From: an uncultured Bacteroidia bacterium
GTDB lineage: Bacteria; Bacteroidota; Bacteroidia; Bacteroidales; UBA932
Reading direction: 5' to 3'
Length of the DNA: 64,000 nt
NCBI GenBank assembly: GCA_902794005.1
Contig: CADBFO010000009.1
Location: 1 to 64,000 of the forward strand
Shown: positions 9,516-18,900 of the stretch, piece after piece
Layout: the number at the start of each line of letters is the position of its first letter
Position numbering within the stretch: position 1 is the stretch's first letter
Position numbers and translations under genes: made by a program
Notes under the pieces: generated by a model
The model's database searches: none
What the model saw: the letters and a program-made list of their open reading frames with translations, nothing else
Told to the model about the DNA's origin: nothing

Positions 9516-10131
9516 TCTTTCGATACAATTTCATCCACGAGGCCAGCGACCACAGGCCGTTGACCAGATACAAGCCGCACACGATGGACATGAGCACATT
9601 GCCCACGCTCATGTGCAATATGATTTGCGACACATTCACCAGGAGCCAGACCACCCAGCAGTCCCACTTCTTGAGGGCGCTGAGCAGTTGGGCCAGCAAA
9701 ATGAGCACCGTGACGCAGGAGTCCAGGTAAGGATGCGGGTCGGCAGGAAAAAGCTTGTCCAGCGTCCACCCCCAGAGACCGGCCACCAGCAGTACGCCCA
9801 CCAGCGAAATAAGCCGCTCCGTCCATGAAAGCATGGACACTTTGAGGCTTCCGTGGTGCTGCGAAGAATGCTCTCCCGGACGCGGATGCGTCCAGCGGTA
9901 ATGGCCGATGATGTTGATGGTGAGCGAAACCGGCTGCAGCAGCAGATTGGCATACAGGTTCCGGTTCCAGAACAGGAAGAACAAGGCGACCGTGTACAGG
10001 TAGCCTGCCCAGAAGTTATACTTGGAATTGCGGCCCGCCAGGAAAACGCAGACCAGGCCCAGGACAGAACTTACAAGGTCTATCAGGAGCACCGGACGGC
10101 CGGCGAGGGTGAATATGACGGAGTCAAACAT
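9508..10131 (-). CDS. pnuC: PnuC-family nicotinamide riboside transporter
   Basis: This 207-aa membrane protein has about seven hydrophobic segments and the PnuC landmarks: the N-terminal YNFWAGYLYT region, NIIGHYRW (conserved W near the substrate site) and KKWDCWVVWLLVNV near the C-terminus. PnuC carries nicotinamide riboside for NAD synthesis. It lies between sufB and sufC, an unusual place, overlapping the sufC start by 8 nt. A CHSERSEES repeat fills most of the 59-nt gap to sufB. No NAD-related leader structure was recognised. Confidence 0.88.
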   Translation of the reverse strand: MFDSVIFTLAGRPVLLIDLVSSVLGLVCVFLAGRNSKYNFWAGYLYTVALFFLFWNRNLYANLLLQPVSLTINIIGHYRWTHPRPGEHSSQHHGSLKVSMLSWTERLISLVGVLLVAGLWGWTLDKLFPADPHPYLDSCVTVLILLAQLLSALKKWDCWVVWLLVNVSQIILHMSVGNVLMSIVCGLYLVNGLWSLASWMKLYRKNG

Positions 10132-10163
10132 CTTCTGTTACAGTTTCTTTGCTTCGTATGACA

Positions 10164-10190
10164 GATTCTTCACTTCGTTCAGAATGACAG
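10164..10190. repeat. CHSERSEES repeat (copy B) between sufB and pnuC
   Basis: The unit GATTCTTCACTTCGTTCAG...ACAG ends exactly at base 10190. The stop codon of sufB occupies 10191-10193, so the repeat abuts the gene without a spacer. Confidence 0.8.
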
Positions 10191-11627
10191 TTAACCTACA
10201 CTTCCTTCCAGGGAAACCTGCAGGAGTTTCTGTGCCTCCACGGCAAACTCCATGGGAAGACGGGACAGGACCTCGCGGGCATACCCGTTCACAATGAGCC
10301 CTACGGCCTCTTCCGGGCCGATTCCCCGCTGGTTGCAATAAAAAAGCTGGTCCTCGCTGATTTTGGAGGTGGTGGCCTCATGCTCCACGGTGGCCGAAGG
10401 ACATTGCGAACGGACGACGGGGAAGGTATGCGCCCCGCAGCGGGATCCGATGAGCAGGCTGTCGCACTGCGAATAGTTCCTGGCGTTCGCGGCGCTTTTG
10501 CCCATCTGCACAAGCCCCCGGTAACTGTTCTGGCTCACGCCGGCCGATATGCCCTTTGACACGATGCGGCTCCGGGTACCCCGGCCCAGATGAATCATCT
10601 TGGTGCCGGTATCGGCCTGCTGGTGGTTGTTGGTAACGGCCACCGAGTAAAATTCCGAGGCGGAAAAATCCCCCTTGAGGATGGTGGAAGGGTATTTCCA
10701 GGTGATGGCGCTGCCCGTTTCCACCTGCGTCCAGCTCAGGTGCGCGCCGCTGCCTTTGCAGATGCCGCGCTTGGTCACCAGATTCAGGATGCCGCCTTTG
10801 CCGTCGGCATCGCCGGGATACCAGTTCTGGACCGTGGAGTATTTGACATCGGCATCCTTCTCGACAATGATCTCCACCACGGCGGCGTGGAGCTGCTGCT
10901 CGTCGCGCATGGGCGCGGTGCAGCCTTCCATATAACTCACGTAGGAGCCTTCGTCGGCCACGATAAGCGTACGCTCGAACTGGCCGGTGCCGCGGGCGTT
11001 GATGCGGAAGTAACTGCTCAATTCCATGGGACAGCGGACCCCCTTGGGGATGTAGCAGAAAGAACCGTCGGAAAAGACGGCGGAGTTGAGCGCCGCAAAA
11101 AAGTTGTCGGACGAAGGAACCACGGTAGCGAGGTACTTGCGCACCAGCTCCGGATGCTCCTTGACAGCCTCCGAAAAAGAGCAGAAAATAATGCCTTTTT
11201 CCGCCAGGGTCTTTCGGAAGGTGGTGGTGACGGACACGGAATCGAAAACCGCATCCACGGCCACCACGCCGGCCAGCACTTCCCGCTCGTGCAGCGGAAT
11301 GCCCAGTTTGTCGAAGGTCTCCGCCAACTTGGGGTCTATCTCCTTGGGACGATCCTTGTCCTTCTTGGGCGCGGCGTAATAGATAATGTCCTGGAAATCA
11401 ATTTCCGGCATATCCAGATGCGCCCAGTCCGGCTGCGGCATGGCCTGCCACTTGCGGAAGGCGTCCAGGCGGAACTCCAACAGCCACTGCGGTTCCTCTT
11501 TCCGCTTGGAAATGAGCCGTACAATGTCCTCGTTGAGCCCCTTGGGAATAAATTCCTGCTCCACATCCGTCACGAATCCCTCCTTGTACTCCCCGGAGGT
11601 AAACTGCTGTATGATATCTTCTGCCAT
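10191..11627 (-). CDS. sufB: SufB, Fe-S cluster scaffold
   Basis: The preferred start MAEDIIQQF at 11627 gives 478 aa; an in-frame upstream codon at 11645 lies inside the promoter and is rejected. The SufB hallmarks are present: [18 protein letters not shown] [25 protein letters not shown]-like [28 protein letters not shown], and the C-terminal block with [30 protein letters not shown]. SufB forms the scaffold for nascent clusters with SufC and SufD. It heads the suf operon, with its promoter only 7 nt upstream. Confidence 0.96.
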   Translation of the reverse strand: MAEDIIQQFTSGEYKEGFVTDVEQEFIPKGLNEDIVRLISKRKEEPQWLLEFRLDAFRKWQAMPQPDWAHLDMPEIDFQDIIYYAAPKKDKDRPKEIDPKLAETFDKLGIPLHEREVLAGVVAVDAVFDSVSVTTTFRKTLAEKGIIFCSFSEAVKEHPELVRKYLATVVPSSDNFFAALNSAVFSDGSFCYIPKGVRCPMELSSYFRINARGTGQFERTLIVADEGSYVSYMEGCTAPMRDEQQLHAAVVEIIVEKDADVKYSTVQNWYPGDADGKGGILNLVTKRGICKGSGAHLSWTQVETGSAITWKYPSTILKGDFSASEFYSVAVTNNHQQADTGTKMIHLGRGTRSRIVSKGISAGVSQNSYRGLVQMGKSAANARNYSQCDSLLIGSRCGAHTFPVVRSQCPSATVEHEATTSKISEDQLFYCNQRGIGPEEAVGLIVNGYAREVLSRLPMEFAVEAQKLLQVSLEGSVG

Positions 11628-11634
11628 AGAAGTG

Positions 11635-11642
11635 CAAAGATA
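11635..11642 (-). promoter_or_regulatory. -7 box (TATCTTTG) for sufB
   Basis: On the minus strand TATCTTTG is followed by only seven nucleotides before the sufB ATG, so the transcript would begin at or just before the start codon. The adjoining gene aroC ends 20 bp upstream. Confidence 0.65.
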
Positions 11643-11662
11643 CAATTTTTGGCCGACTTAAC

Positions 11663-12706
11663 CTACAGGGCCAAATCCACCAGCACGATGGCGGCCATGG
11701 CCTCCACGATGACGGGTGTGCGAAGGGCGAAACAGACGTCGTGGCGGCCGGGGATCCCGGCTTTGGCGATGCTGGACGTGGGTTTGAACGCCACGCGGAA
11801 CACCAGCGCATTGCCGTTGGTGATGCCGCCGTTCACGCCGCCGGCATGGTTGGTCACGGGCGGCTGGGGCCGCTTGTGGCGGCCGCAGCAGTGATGAGAT
11901 TCTTCGCTGCGCTCAGAATGACAATCATGCTCAGAATGACAATGGCATTCGTGGTCATCCTCGTGCTCTCCGTGGCAGCACTTGTGCTCCGGGAAGGCAT
12001 CGTTGTGCTGGGAGCCGAACAGGGCGGCAGCGGAAAAACCGTCACCGAATTCAATCCCCCTCACGCCCGGGATGGCAAAAATCGCATGGGAGACCATCGA
12101 TTCCACGCTGTTCCAGAAAGGCTCTCCCAGGCCGACGGGAATGTTCTCCACCACACATTCCACCACCCCGCCCAGGGAATCGCCGTCGGCCTGGGCCGCT
12201 TCCAGGGCCCCCTTCCAGGCGGAAGGGTCCTTGAGGCCGCCCACCTCGGTGAGCCGGGCATGGAACTGGGCAAAGTAGAGCATTTTCTTGGCCACGACGC
12301 CGGCCGCCACGACGCCCAGGGTGAGCCGGCCGCTGAAATGGCCGCCGCCACGGGGATCGTTGAAGCCCCCGTACTTGAGGTTGGCGGTGAAGTCTGCATG
12401 GCCGGGACGGGGATGCTTGCGGAACTGCTCATAATCCTCGCTGCGGGTGTTCTCGTTGCGGAAAAGGATGGTGAGCGGCGCGCCTGTGGTATGCCCCTCA
12501 TAAACGCCGGAAACAATTTCCGGAAGGTCGGACTCCAGACGGGGCGTCGTGCCCAGGGCACCGGCCTTGCGACGGGCAAGGTCTTCTGCAAAATCGTCCG
12601 CCTTGAGCGGAATGCCGGGAAGCACGCCGTCCAGGCTTACGCCGATATGCGGTCCGTGGGACTCGCCGAAAATACTGACTCTGAATTTATTGCCGAATGT
12701 GTTCAT
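11663..12706 (-). CDS. aroC: Chorismate synthase with a Cys/His-rich insertion
   Basis: This 347-aa enzyme makes chorismate from EPSP using reduced flavin. Family motifs are clear: FGESHGPHIG, RPGHADFTANLKYG, DPRGGGHFSGRLT, GVRGIEFGDGFSAA and VTNHAGGVNGGITNG, with GRHD near the end. Between FGSQHNDAF and VTNHAGG there are about 37 extra residues including HKCCHGEHEDDHECHC and HDCHSERSEES. This loop normally has only a few residues. The insert coincides with a CHSERSEES repeat at 11898-11943 and extends beyond it. The gene is the last of an aroB - aroD/aroA - aroC operon. Confidence 0.93.
   Translation of the reverse strand: MNTFGNKFRVSIFGESHGPHIGVSLDGVLPGIPLKADDFAEDLARRKAGALGTTPRLESDLPEIVSGVYEGHTTGAPLTILFRNENTRSEDYEQFRKHPRPGHADFTANLKYGGFNDPRGGGHFSGRLTLGVVAAGVVAKKMLYFAQFHARLTEVGGLKDPSAWKGALEAAQADGDSLGGVVECVVENIPVGLGEPFWNSVESMVSHAIFAIPGVRGIEFGDGFSAAALFGSQHNDAFPEHKCCHGEHEDDHECHCHSEHDCHSERSEESHHCCGRHKRPQPPVTNHAGGVNGGITNGNALVFRVAFKPTSSIAKAGIPGRHDVCFALRTPVIVEAMAAIVLVDLAL
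11898..11943. repeat. CHSERSEES repeat (copy C) inside aroC
   Basis: A unit GATTCTTCGCTGCGCTCAG plus a second partial ATGCTCAGAATGACAATG. Read on the minus strand in the aroC frame they give CHSEHDCHSERSEES. Confidence 0.8.
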
Positions 12707-12721
12707 ATCGTTGCTTTATTA

Positions 12722-12748
12722 GATTCTTCGCTGCGCTCAGAATGACAG
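12722..12748. repeat. CHSERSEES repeat (copy D) at the 3' end of the aroD-aroA fusion
   Basis: GATTCTTCGCTGCGCTCAG followed by AATGACAG. On the minus strand this unit encodes the last residues (LSF) and the TGA stop codon at 12737-12739 of the fusion gene. Confidence 0.8.
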
Positions 12749-14683
12749 GAGGCTGTCAAACATTTCGGTGTCGTCGATGACCACGGGTGCATCGGCCGCG
12801 AGGGAGGCCACGCGGAGAGCCATTACCATGCGGTGGTCTCCGTGGGAAGTGTATTTGCCGCCTTTGAGGAGCCTGCCGCTGGCGAGGCGCTGCGTGAGTC
12901 CCATGCCGATGATGGTCATTTCGTCCTCCTCGATGGCGACGGGAACGCCCATCTGCCGCAGCATGGCCTCGATGGCGGCGGCGCGGTCGGTTTCCTTGTG
13001 GCGCAGGCGCTCCACGCCCATGATGTGGCTTTCGCCGGGGCAGAAGGCCGCGAGGACCGCCACCATGGGAAACAGGTCCGGGCAGTTGTTGAGGTCTGTT
13101 CGGAAAGGGCTCAGCGGAGCACGCTTCACGTGAATGGGGCCGTCGGGGCTGTCCAACTGGGACATGCTGGCACCGGCTTCCATGAGAATGTCCATGATGG
13201 AAATATCGGCCTGCAGGGACTGCGTGTCCAGGCCCGTCACCTCCACGTCGCCGAAGATGGCTCCCGCCACCAGGAACGGGGCGGCGCCGGACCAGTCGGC
13301 CTCGATGGCAAAATCGGCCGCCTGATAGCGCTGGCCGCCTTTTATGCGGAAGTTCGCCCCCGTGCAGAGGCTCCAGTCCTGGGTTTCCAGAAAATCGTCT
13401 CCGCCTTCCATTTCCGAGCTTATCCGGATGCCGAATTTCTTGAGCACGTCCACGGTGATGAAGAGGTAGGGAAGGCTCCGGGGTTCGTGCACGTAAAGGA
13501 CGGATTTGTCGCCGGAAAGCGGGAGGGCGGCCAGGAGGCCGGAAAGGAGCTGCGAGCCGCCCTTGCCGGACACGTCGGCCCGGCCGGGGATGAGCGGTCC
13601 CGCTACCTTGAGCGGCAGGCAGCAGTCTGTCCTGCGGGCGGCATTGCTCTCCGGATACAACCGTACGCCGTAGGCGGCCATGATGTCGTGGGCATCGGCA
13701 AGAGGGCGGTTCAGGAGGGTCTTTTCTCCCGTCACGCGCACGGGATCCAGCGACAGGGCGGCCAGAAGGGGGATCATGAGCCGGGTGAGGAAACCGGACT
13801 CGCCGGTATGAAGCTCCCCGATTCTGACGCCAGCTTCTTTTGCGCCGATGCCGGTGATGGTGAGAAGAGGGCCCGCTGCTTCCACCTTCGCCCCCAGGGC
13901 TTTGGCGACAGCGACGGCACTCTCGTTGTCTCCGCAGGGAGAATAGCCGCTCAGGTGCGAGCTGCCCTCTGCCAGTGCCGCGGCGATGATGGCCCGCTGC
14001 GCAAAACTCTTGGAAGAAGGCATGGGAAGGCTCCGGGCCTCGACAAAACGGAAGCGGCCGTACACGGCCTCCTGCATGGCCTTGGCGGTCCACTGTCCGG
14101 GGGCGGTGGCTTCCTCCTCGGTGAGACAGGCGTAGGAGAACGGCGCTCCCTGTTTCAGGGCTTCCAGACGGGATGCGCGCCCCTTTTCGCCCATGCAAAA
14201 AGCCACCAGGGTGCCGGGAAGGGCATCCTGATAGAGAGCCTTGACGGTATCGTTATCGGCCTCGGACACCGCCGTCGTGACGATTTTCACCACTTCTCCG
14301 CCGAACTGGCGGGCGCGTTCCACCAGGGACTGAAGCACCGGAAGGTCGGGCGTATTCTCAAAGTTATGGTACGAGCGGATGAGCACCGTCCCCCACTCGC
14401 GGCAGGCTTCGCGGATGCGTCGGCCCACGGCGGCGGGAGCCTCCATCTCCAGGTCCACGTACTTGGCGCCGGCCTTGATGGCCAGTTCCAGCAGCTGCGG
14501 CGCCTGCGACTCTTCGGTGAGCCGGCAGGTGGCGATGAGCGGCACGTCGGAGCCGGAGAAAAGCTGTTCGATCTCTTCGTCGTCCAGGGCACAGCGGTCC
14601 AGGCGGATTTCCGCCATTTCCAGCCCCGGCAGGAGGTCCAGGATTTCCTGCAGTTCCTTATTTTGTATGGAGGTGACAATCAT
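12737..14683 (-). CDS. aroDA: Fusion of type I 3-dehydroquinate dehydratase (AroD) and EPSP synthase (AroA)
   Basis: The start MIVTSIQNKE at 14683 gives 648 aa. Residues 1-205 form a type I dehydroquinase: EIRLDR, YVDLEME, the general-base histidine H106 in SYHNFENTP and the Schiff-base lysine K133 in VVKIVTT, then MGEKGRASRL. From about residue 211 an EPSP synthase follows with PSSKSFAQRA, GESGFLTRLM, NRPLADAHDI, FRTDLNNCPDLFP, RLRHKETDRA and SHGDHRMVMAL. Both halves keep their key residues, so one polypeptide should catalyse steps 3 and 6 of the shikimate pathway. The start overlaps the end of aroB by 26 nt. The last three residues and the stop codon come from a CHSERSEES repeat. Confidence 0.93.
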   Translation of the reverse strand: MIVTSIQNKELQEILDLLPGLEMAEIRLDRCALDDEEIEQLFSGSDVPLIATCRLTEESQAPQLLELAIKAGAKYVDLEMEAPAAVGRRIREACREWGTVLIRSYHNFENTPDLPVLQSLVERARQFGGEVVKIVTTAVSEADNDTVKALYQDALPGTLVAFCMGEKGRASRLEALKQGAPFSYACLTEEEATAPGQWTAKAMQEAVYGRFRFVEARSLPMPSSKSFAQRAIIAAALAEGSSHLSGYSPCGDNESAVAVAKALGAKVEAAGPLLTITGIGAKEAGVRIGELHTGESGFLTRLMIPLLAALSLDPVRVTGEKTLLNRPLADAHDIMAAYGVRLYPESNAARRTDCCLPLKVAGPLIPGRADVSGKGGSQLLSGLLAALPLSGDKSVLYVHEPRSLPYLFITVDVLKKFGIRISSEMEGGDDFLETQDWSLCTGANFRIKGGQRYQAADFAIEADWSGAAPFLVAGAIFGDVEVTGLDTQSLQADISIMDILMEAGASMSQLDSPDGPIHVKRAPLSPFRTDLNNCPDLFPMVAVLAAFCPGESHIMGVERLRHKETDRAAAIEAMLRQMGVPVAIEEDEMTIIGMGLTQRLASGRLLKGGKYTSHGDHRMVMALRVASLAADAPVVIDDTEMFDSLLSF

Positions 14684-15695
14684 AGGGTAATTCTTGCAAA
14701 ACAACGTCTCCGGGGGCGCGCAGGAGCACAAATTTCACCTTTCCGCCCGCCGCGGCCTTCTTGTCCTTGCGCAGGGCTTCCAGCAGGTCCGCCACCGGAT
14801 AAGGGCTTTCCGTCGGGAGGCCCACGGCGGTGAAATCGGCCTTGAGCTGCGCCGCGAGGCCTTTTTGCGCCACGCCCTGCCGCTCCGACAGCTCCGCCGC
14901 CAGGATGATGCCCATGGCCACGGCTTCCCCGTGGGTGAGATCGGCCCCCTGCCGGCGTGCCTCGTGCTCGATGGCATGGCCGAAGGTGTGGCCCAGGTTC
15001 AGTTTGGCGCGTTCGCCGTGCTCCTGAGGGTCCTCGGCCACGATGCGGGCTTTGATCCCCGCCGCCGCTTCAATAAATTTCTGCAAGCCGGGGGCATTTT
15101 GGGCCGATTTCGCCATCGGGTCCCTGTCACGCTGAGCGGCAGTGAAAAATCTCACCGCCTCGGCGTAGAGGGAGCCGTCGGCCAGGAGGAAGGTTTTGAG
15201 CATTTCGGCCAGGCCGGCCTTGAATTCACGCTCCGGAAGGGTGCGGAGCGTTTCCGGGCACAGGCAGGTGAATTCCGGCATCCGGAAGGCGCCCAGCATG
15301 TTTTTGTATCCGTCCAGGTTCACGCCCGTTTTTCCGCCGAGGGCCGCATCCACCATGGCCAGGAGGGTGGTGGGGATGTTGGCATAGCGCACGCCGCGCT
15401 TGTAGATGGCTGCCGTGAAGCCCACGAGGTCGGTGGTGATACCGCCGCCGACGGCCAGAAGAAGGGCGCCGCGGGTGGCATCGGCCTCAAGCAGCTGGCG
15501 CTCAAGGGCCAGCACCGTTTCCATGGTTTTGGCCTCCTCCGAGGTTTCGAGGGCCAGCGAAGCACGCACCGGAAGGCTCTCCATGAGCGACGAAACCACC
15601 CAGGCGGCGTTCCGGTCATGCACCACAAAGAGCTCCGGCTCCGCCTGCAGGCGGGCCAGGGCGTCGGGAAGGGATATGAGCACAGAAGCGGTCAT
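14658..15695 (-). CDS. aroB: 3-dehydroquinate synthase
   Basis: The ATG at 15695 (MTASVLIS) gives 345 aa. An upstream GTG at 15708-15710 overlaps the -7 box and is not preferred. Family motifs include GGGITTDLVGFTAAIYKRGV, PTTLLAMVDAALGGKTGVN, the metal ligands in FKAGLAEMLKT and NLGHTFGHAIEH. AroB is the NAD- and metal-dependent second enzyme of the shikimate pathway. A stretch near residues 181-190 (FFTAAQRDRD) is encoded by a CHSERSEES-family unit, in a loop that varies in length between AroB proteins. It is the first gene of the aro operon. Confidence 0.94.
   Translation of the reverse strand: MTASVLISLPDALARLQAEPELFVVHDRNAAWVVSSLMESLPVRASLALETSEEAKTMETVLALERQLLEADATRGALLLAVGGGITTDLVGFTAAIYKRGVRYANIPTTLLAMVDAALGGKTGVNLDGYKNMLGAFRMPEFTCLCPETLRTLPEREFKAGLAEMLKTFLLADGSLYAEAVRFFTAAQRDRDPMAKSAQNAPGLQKFIEAAAGIKARIVAEDPQEHGERAKLNLGHTFGHAIEHEARRQGADLTHGEAVAMGIILAAELSERQGVAQKGLAAQLKADFTAVGLPTESPYPVADLLEALRKDKKAAAGGKVKFVLLRAPGDVVLQELPYDCHLHTK
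15125..15154. repeat. CHSERSEES-family repeat (copy E) inside aroB
   Basis: GTCACGCTGAGCGGCAGTG followed by AAAAATCTCA resembles the second sub-family GTCATCCTGAGCGNAGTGAAGGATCTCA. It is translated in frame as part of FFTAAQRDRD. Confidence 0.6.
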
Positions 15696-15709
15696 GGCTG
15701 TTCTGACCA

Positions 15710-15717
15710 CAAAGATA
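15710..15717 (-). promoter_or_regulatory. -7 box (TATCTTTG) for aroB
   Basis: On the minus strand TATCTTTG ends 14 nt before the aroB ATG at 15695, so the 5' leader would be about 8 nt. It is arranged back to back with the tRNA-Leu promoter. Confidence 0.6.
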
Positions 15718-15727
15718 ACGGAAAAAT

Positions 15728-15758
15728 TTTGCAGTTCCCCGAATTTGCTCTAAATTTG
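15728..15758 (+). promoter_or_regulatory. Promoter of tRNA-Leu (TTTG-N19-TAAATTTG)
   Basis: TTTG at 15728-15731, a spacer of exactly 19 nt and TAAATTTG at 15751-15758 fit the Bacteroidota housekeeping consensus. The tRNA begins 17 nt further on. Confidence 0.85.
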
Positions 15759-15774
15759 CAGTCCCAATCCACCT

Positions 15775-15858
15775 GCCCGGATGGCGGAATTGGTAGACGC
15801 GCTGGACTCAAAATCCTGTGATAGCAATATCGTGCGGGTTCGATTCCCGCTCTGGGCA
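15775..15858 (+). tRNA. tRNA-Leu (anticodon CAA)
   Basis: An 84-nt cloverleaf. The acceptor stem GCCCGGA pairs with TCTGGGC (one G-T pair). The D-arm carries TTGGTAGAC, the anticodon loop is CTCAAAA (anticodon CAA, codon UUG), there is a long class II variable arm (TGATAGCAATATCG) and the T-loop is GGTTCGATTCC. The discriminator is A and CCA is not encoded. Confidence 0.95.
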
Positions 15859-15860
15859 CA

Positions 15861-15894
15861 CCAAAAAAGGACCGACGGCTCGGTCCTTTTTTGG
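15861..15894 (+). terminator. Intrinsic terminator of tRNA-Leu
   Basis: A near-perfect inverted repeat CCAAAAAAGGACCGA / TCGGTCCTTTTTTGG around a CGGC loop, starting 3 nt after the tRNA. The A- and T-runs allow it to work in both directions. Confidence 0.9.
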
Positions 15895-15933
15895 TGCCCG
15901 ATACCCCTCCGTCGGCCTGCGGCCTCCGAGTCC

Positions 15934-15964
15934 TTTGCCGTGTAGCCGAAAATCCCTATCTTTG
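15934..15964 (+). promoter_or_regulatory. Promoter of the GH106-type gene (TTTG-N19-TATCTTTG)
   Basis: TTTG at 15934-15937 and TATCTTTG at 15957-15964 are separated by exactly 19 nt. The ATG lies 22 nt downstream. Confidence 0.8.
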
Positions 15965-15985
15965 TGAAGACTAATCTTCCTGACT

Positions 15986-18900
15986 ATGCTTTCATCTGCG
16001 CTTCTTTCCTTGTTTCTTGCGGCTGCCGCTCCGGCAAATGTTCCGGACAGCCTGGTCCAGTCTTTTCAGAACCCTTCCCGTGCCGCGAGACCCTATGTGT
16101 GGTGGCATTGGATGGATGGGGAGGTGAGCCTGGAAGGCATCCGGAAAGACCTCCTATGGATGGACAGCGTGGGCATCGCCGGTTTTCACCAGTTTGATGC
16201 CGGCGGGGTGAATATGCCCAAGGCGGCGCCCTTCAAGAGGCCCTACCTGTCCGAGAGTTGGAAACAGGCCTACCGCTATGCCATCTCCCTGGCCGATTCC
16301 CTGGGCCTGGAGGCCACCGTGGCCAGCGCACCGGGATGGAGCAGCACGGGAGGCCCGTGGGTAACGCCCGAAGACGCCATGAAAAAGCTGGAATGGCAAA
16401 CCGTGGACGTGAAGGGAGGCACCATCGACCTGCTTCTTCCGAAGCTCCGCAAGAGAACCGGCCCGTACAGGGATTTGCCCTACTCTCCGACGCATGGCAT
16501 GGAGGTACGGGACTATGGGTACGACGTGGCCGTTGTGGCCGTGCGGCTGCCGGAAGGGGATGTGAGCATGGAAGAAGCGGGGGCCGAAGTGACCCGCACT
16601 GCCGAGGGCGTTACCGTGAGCTTTCCGCGTCCCCGCCAGATCCGTTCCTTCACGGTCCAAAGTGACGTCGGCGGATATCGGCCCAGGGAAGGGAATATCT
16701 ATACCGATTCCGAGTTTCAGTGCAGCCAGGACGGGAAAACGTGGAAAAGCGTCTGCCGTGTCCGGAAGTCTCCCCTAGGATATGTCACCATGAACATCCC
16801 TCCCACCAAGGCCCGTTATTTCCGGATTACGGGAGAACAGTCCAAGGACTTGCAGCTGAACGGGGTGCGCAAGATCGAGATGTTCGAGGAGAAAGCCGGC
16901 TACTGTTTTCCCTACGATTTTGACCGGTATCCCACGGAAGCGGAGAAGGGCGAGCAATGCATCCGCCCGGAAGACGTGGTGGTTCTCACGGAGCGGATGG
17001 ATGCGGACGGACGGCTGGTCTGCCGCCTTCCGGAAGGGAAGTGGAGAATCTACCGCTTCGGCGCCTCGCTCACCGGCAAGATGAACCACCCCGCCTCTCC
17101 CAATGCCACCGGCCTGGAAGTGGACAAACTGGACAAAAACGCCTGGGAGCGCTATTTCCATACCTATCTGGATATGTACAAGGAGGCCGCCGGCGGGATG
17201 CTGGGGCAAAAGGGCATCACGCATCTGCTGGTGGACAGCTTCGAGGCCAATTCAGAAACCTGGACCCCTTCCCTGCCGGAAGAATTCCGCCAGCGCCGGG
17301 GCTACGACCTTTTCCCCTGGATGCCGGTGCTGGCGGGGGAAATCATCGGCGATGCCGCCACAAGCGAGCGTTTCCTTTTTGACTGGCGCAAGACGCTGGG
17401 AGAGCTTTTTACGGAGAATTACGTCCGGATTGGAGACATTATCAAGGAATATGGCATGAAGGGAAGCTATATCGAGACCCATGAGACCGGCCGTGCCTTC
17501 GTGGGAGACGGCATGGAAGCCAAACGGGCTGCGACGATTCCCATGTCGGCCATCTGGATGACCGACAGTCCTTCCGGCTCCATGGTGCCGTCGGCCATTT
17601 CCGATATCCGGGAAAGCGCCTCGGTGGCCCATATCTACGGACAGAATATCGCCGCCGCCGAATCCTTCACCGTGTCGGGAGAGGCGAAAAAGGCCTACAC
17701 GTATTATCCGGGAAACATCAAGCCCGTGGCCGATATGGCCCTTGCCAGCGGCCTCAACCGCTTCATCATCCACGACTCGGCCTCGCAGCCCTCGGACGAC
17801 TATCTGCCCGGCCTGGGGCTTTTCAAATATGGCCAATGGTTCCACCGGAACGAGACCTGGGCGCCCTACGCCAAGGTTTGGACGGACTACCTGGCCCGCA
17901 GCTGCCAACTGCTGCAGACGGGAAGGAATGTGGCCGATATCCTCCTTTTCTACGGAGAAGACACCAATGTGACGGCGGTCTATGGAGGAGAATTCTTCCG
18001 CTTCCTGCCGGACATCCCTTCCGGTTTCAACTTTGACTATGCCAGCCCGGATGTCCTGCTGAACCGGGTGCGCGTGGAAGACGGATGCCTGGTTACGGAG
18101 AGCGGACAGCGGTACAGCGTGCTCATGCTGGGCCGGAGCGCCCGCGTGGTCTCCGAAGAGCTGCAAAACAAGATAGAAGCGTTCCGCAAGGCCGGCGTGC
18201 AGGTCATCGCCGAAAAAGACCGTTTCCCGGGAAGCATCCTTCCCGACGTGATCTTCCCGGAGGGAAGCGCCCCCGCCAGAATGTTTGGAGACGGGGGGGC
18301 CGTCCCTACAAACGCCCGGGGACATGAAACCCTGCTGCAGGGGATTCAGTTCGTACACCGGACCCTCCCCGGAACCGGAACGGAGATCTACTGGCTGAGG
18401 AACTTTTCCGAAAAAACCCAAGGCGGAACGGTCCGCTTCCGCACCGAAGCCCGGCATGCCGCCCTGCTGAATCCCGAAACCGGAGAGGCCTTCGCCCTGG
18501 ATTGCACTTCGGCCGAAGACGGCTACACGGCCCTGCAGATATCCCTGGCTCCCGGCGACGCCATGTTCTATGTCCTCAGCCAAAAGCAGATGGGCGTATC
18601 GGCCAGGCGGAAAGCCGGAGCGGAAAAATGGACCCGGCCCCTGGACCGGTACTGGGATGTGGAATTTGTGCAGAAGGGCGGGGAACGTGCCCTGGAAACC
18701 TTCTCGGTGCTGAATGACTGGACCACCAACAGCGACCCCGTGGTCAAGTATTTCTCCGGGACGGCGCACTACACAACCCATTTTTCGGTGGACAGCCTCG
18801 ACGGCCTGGGAGAAGCCCGGCTGGACCTGGGTCAGGTGGCCGTCATGGCAGAAGTCATCGTCAACGGGCACACGGCCGGCGTCCTGTGGCACGCCCCCTA

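Noticed and set aside
9450..10200. NAD- or vitamin-type riboswitch for pnuC
   Set aside because: pnuC is inside an operon with a 59-nt gap filled by a CHSERSEES repeat. No conserved riboswitch structure is visible.
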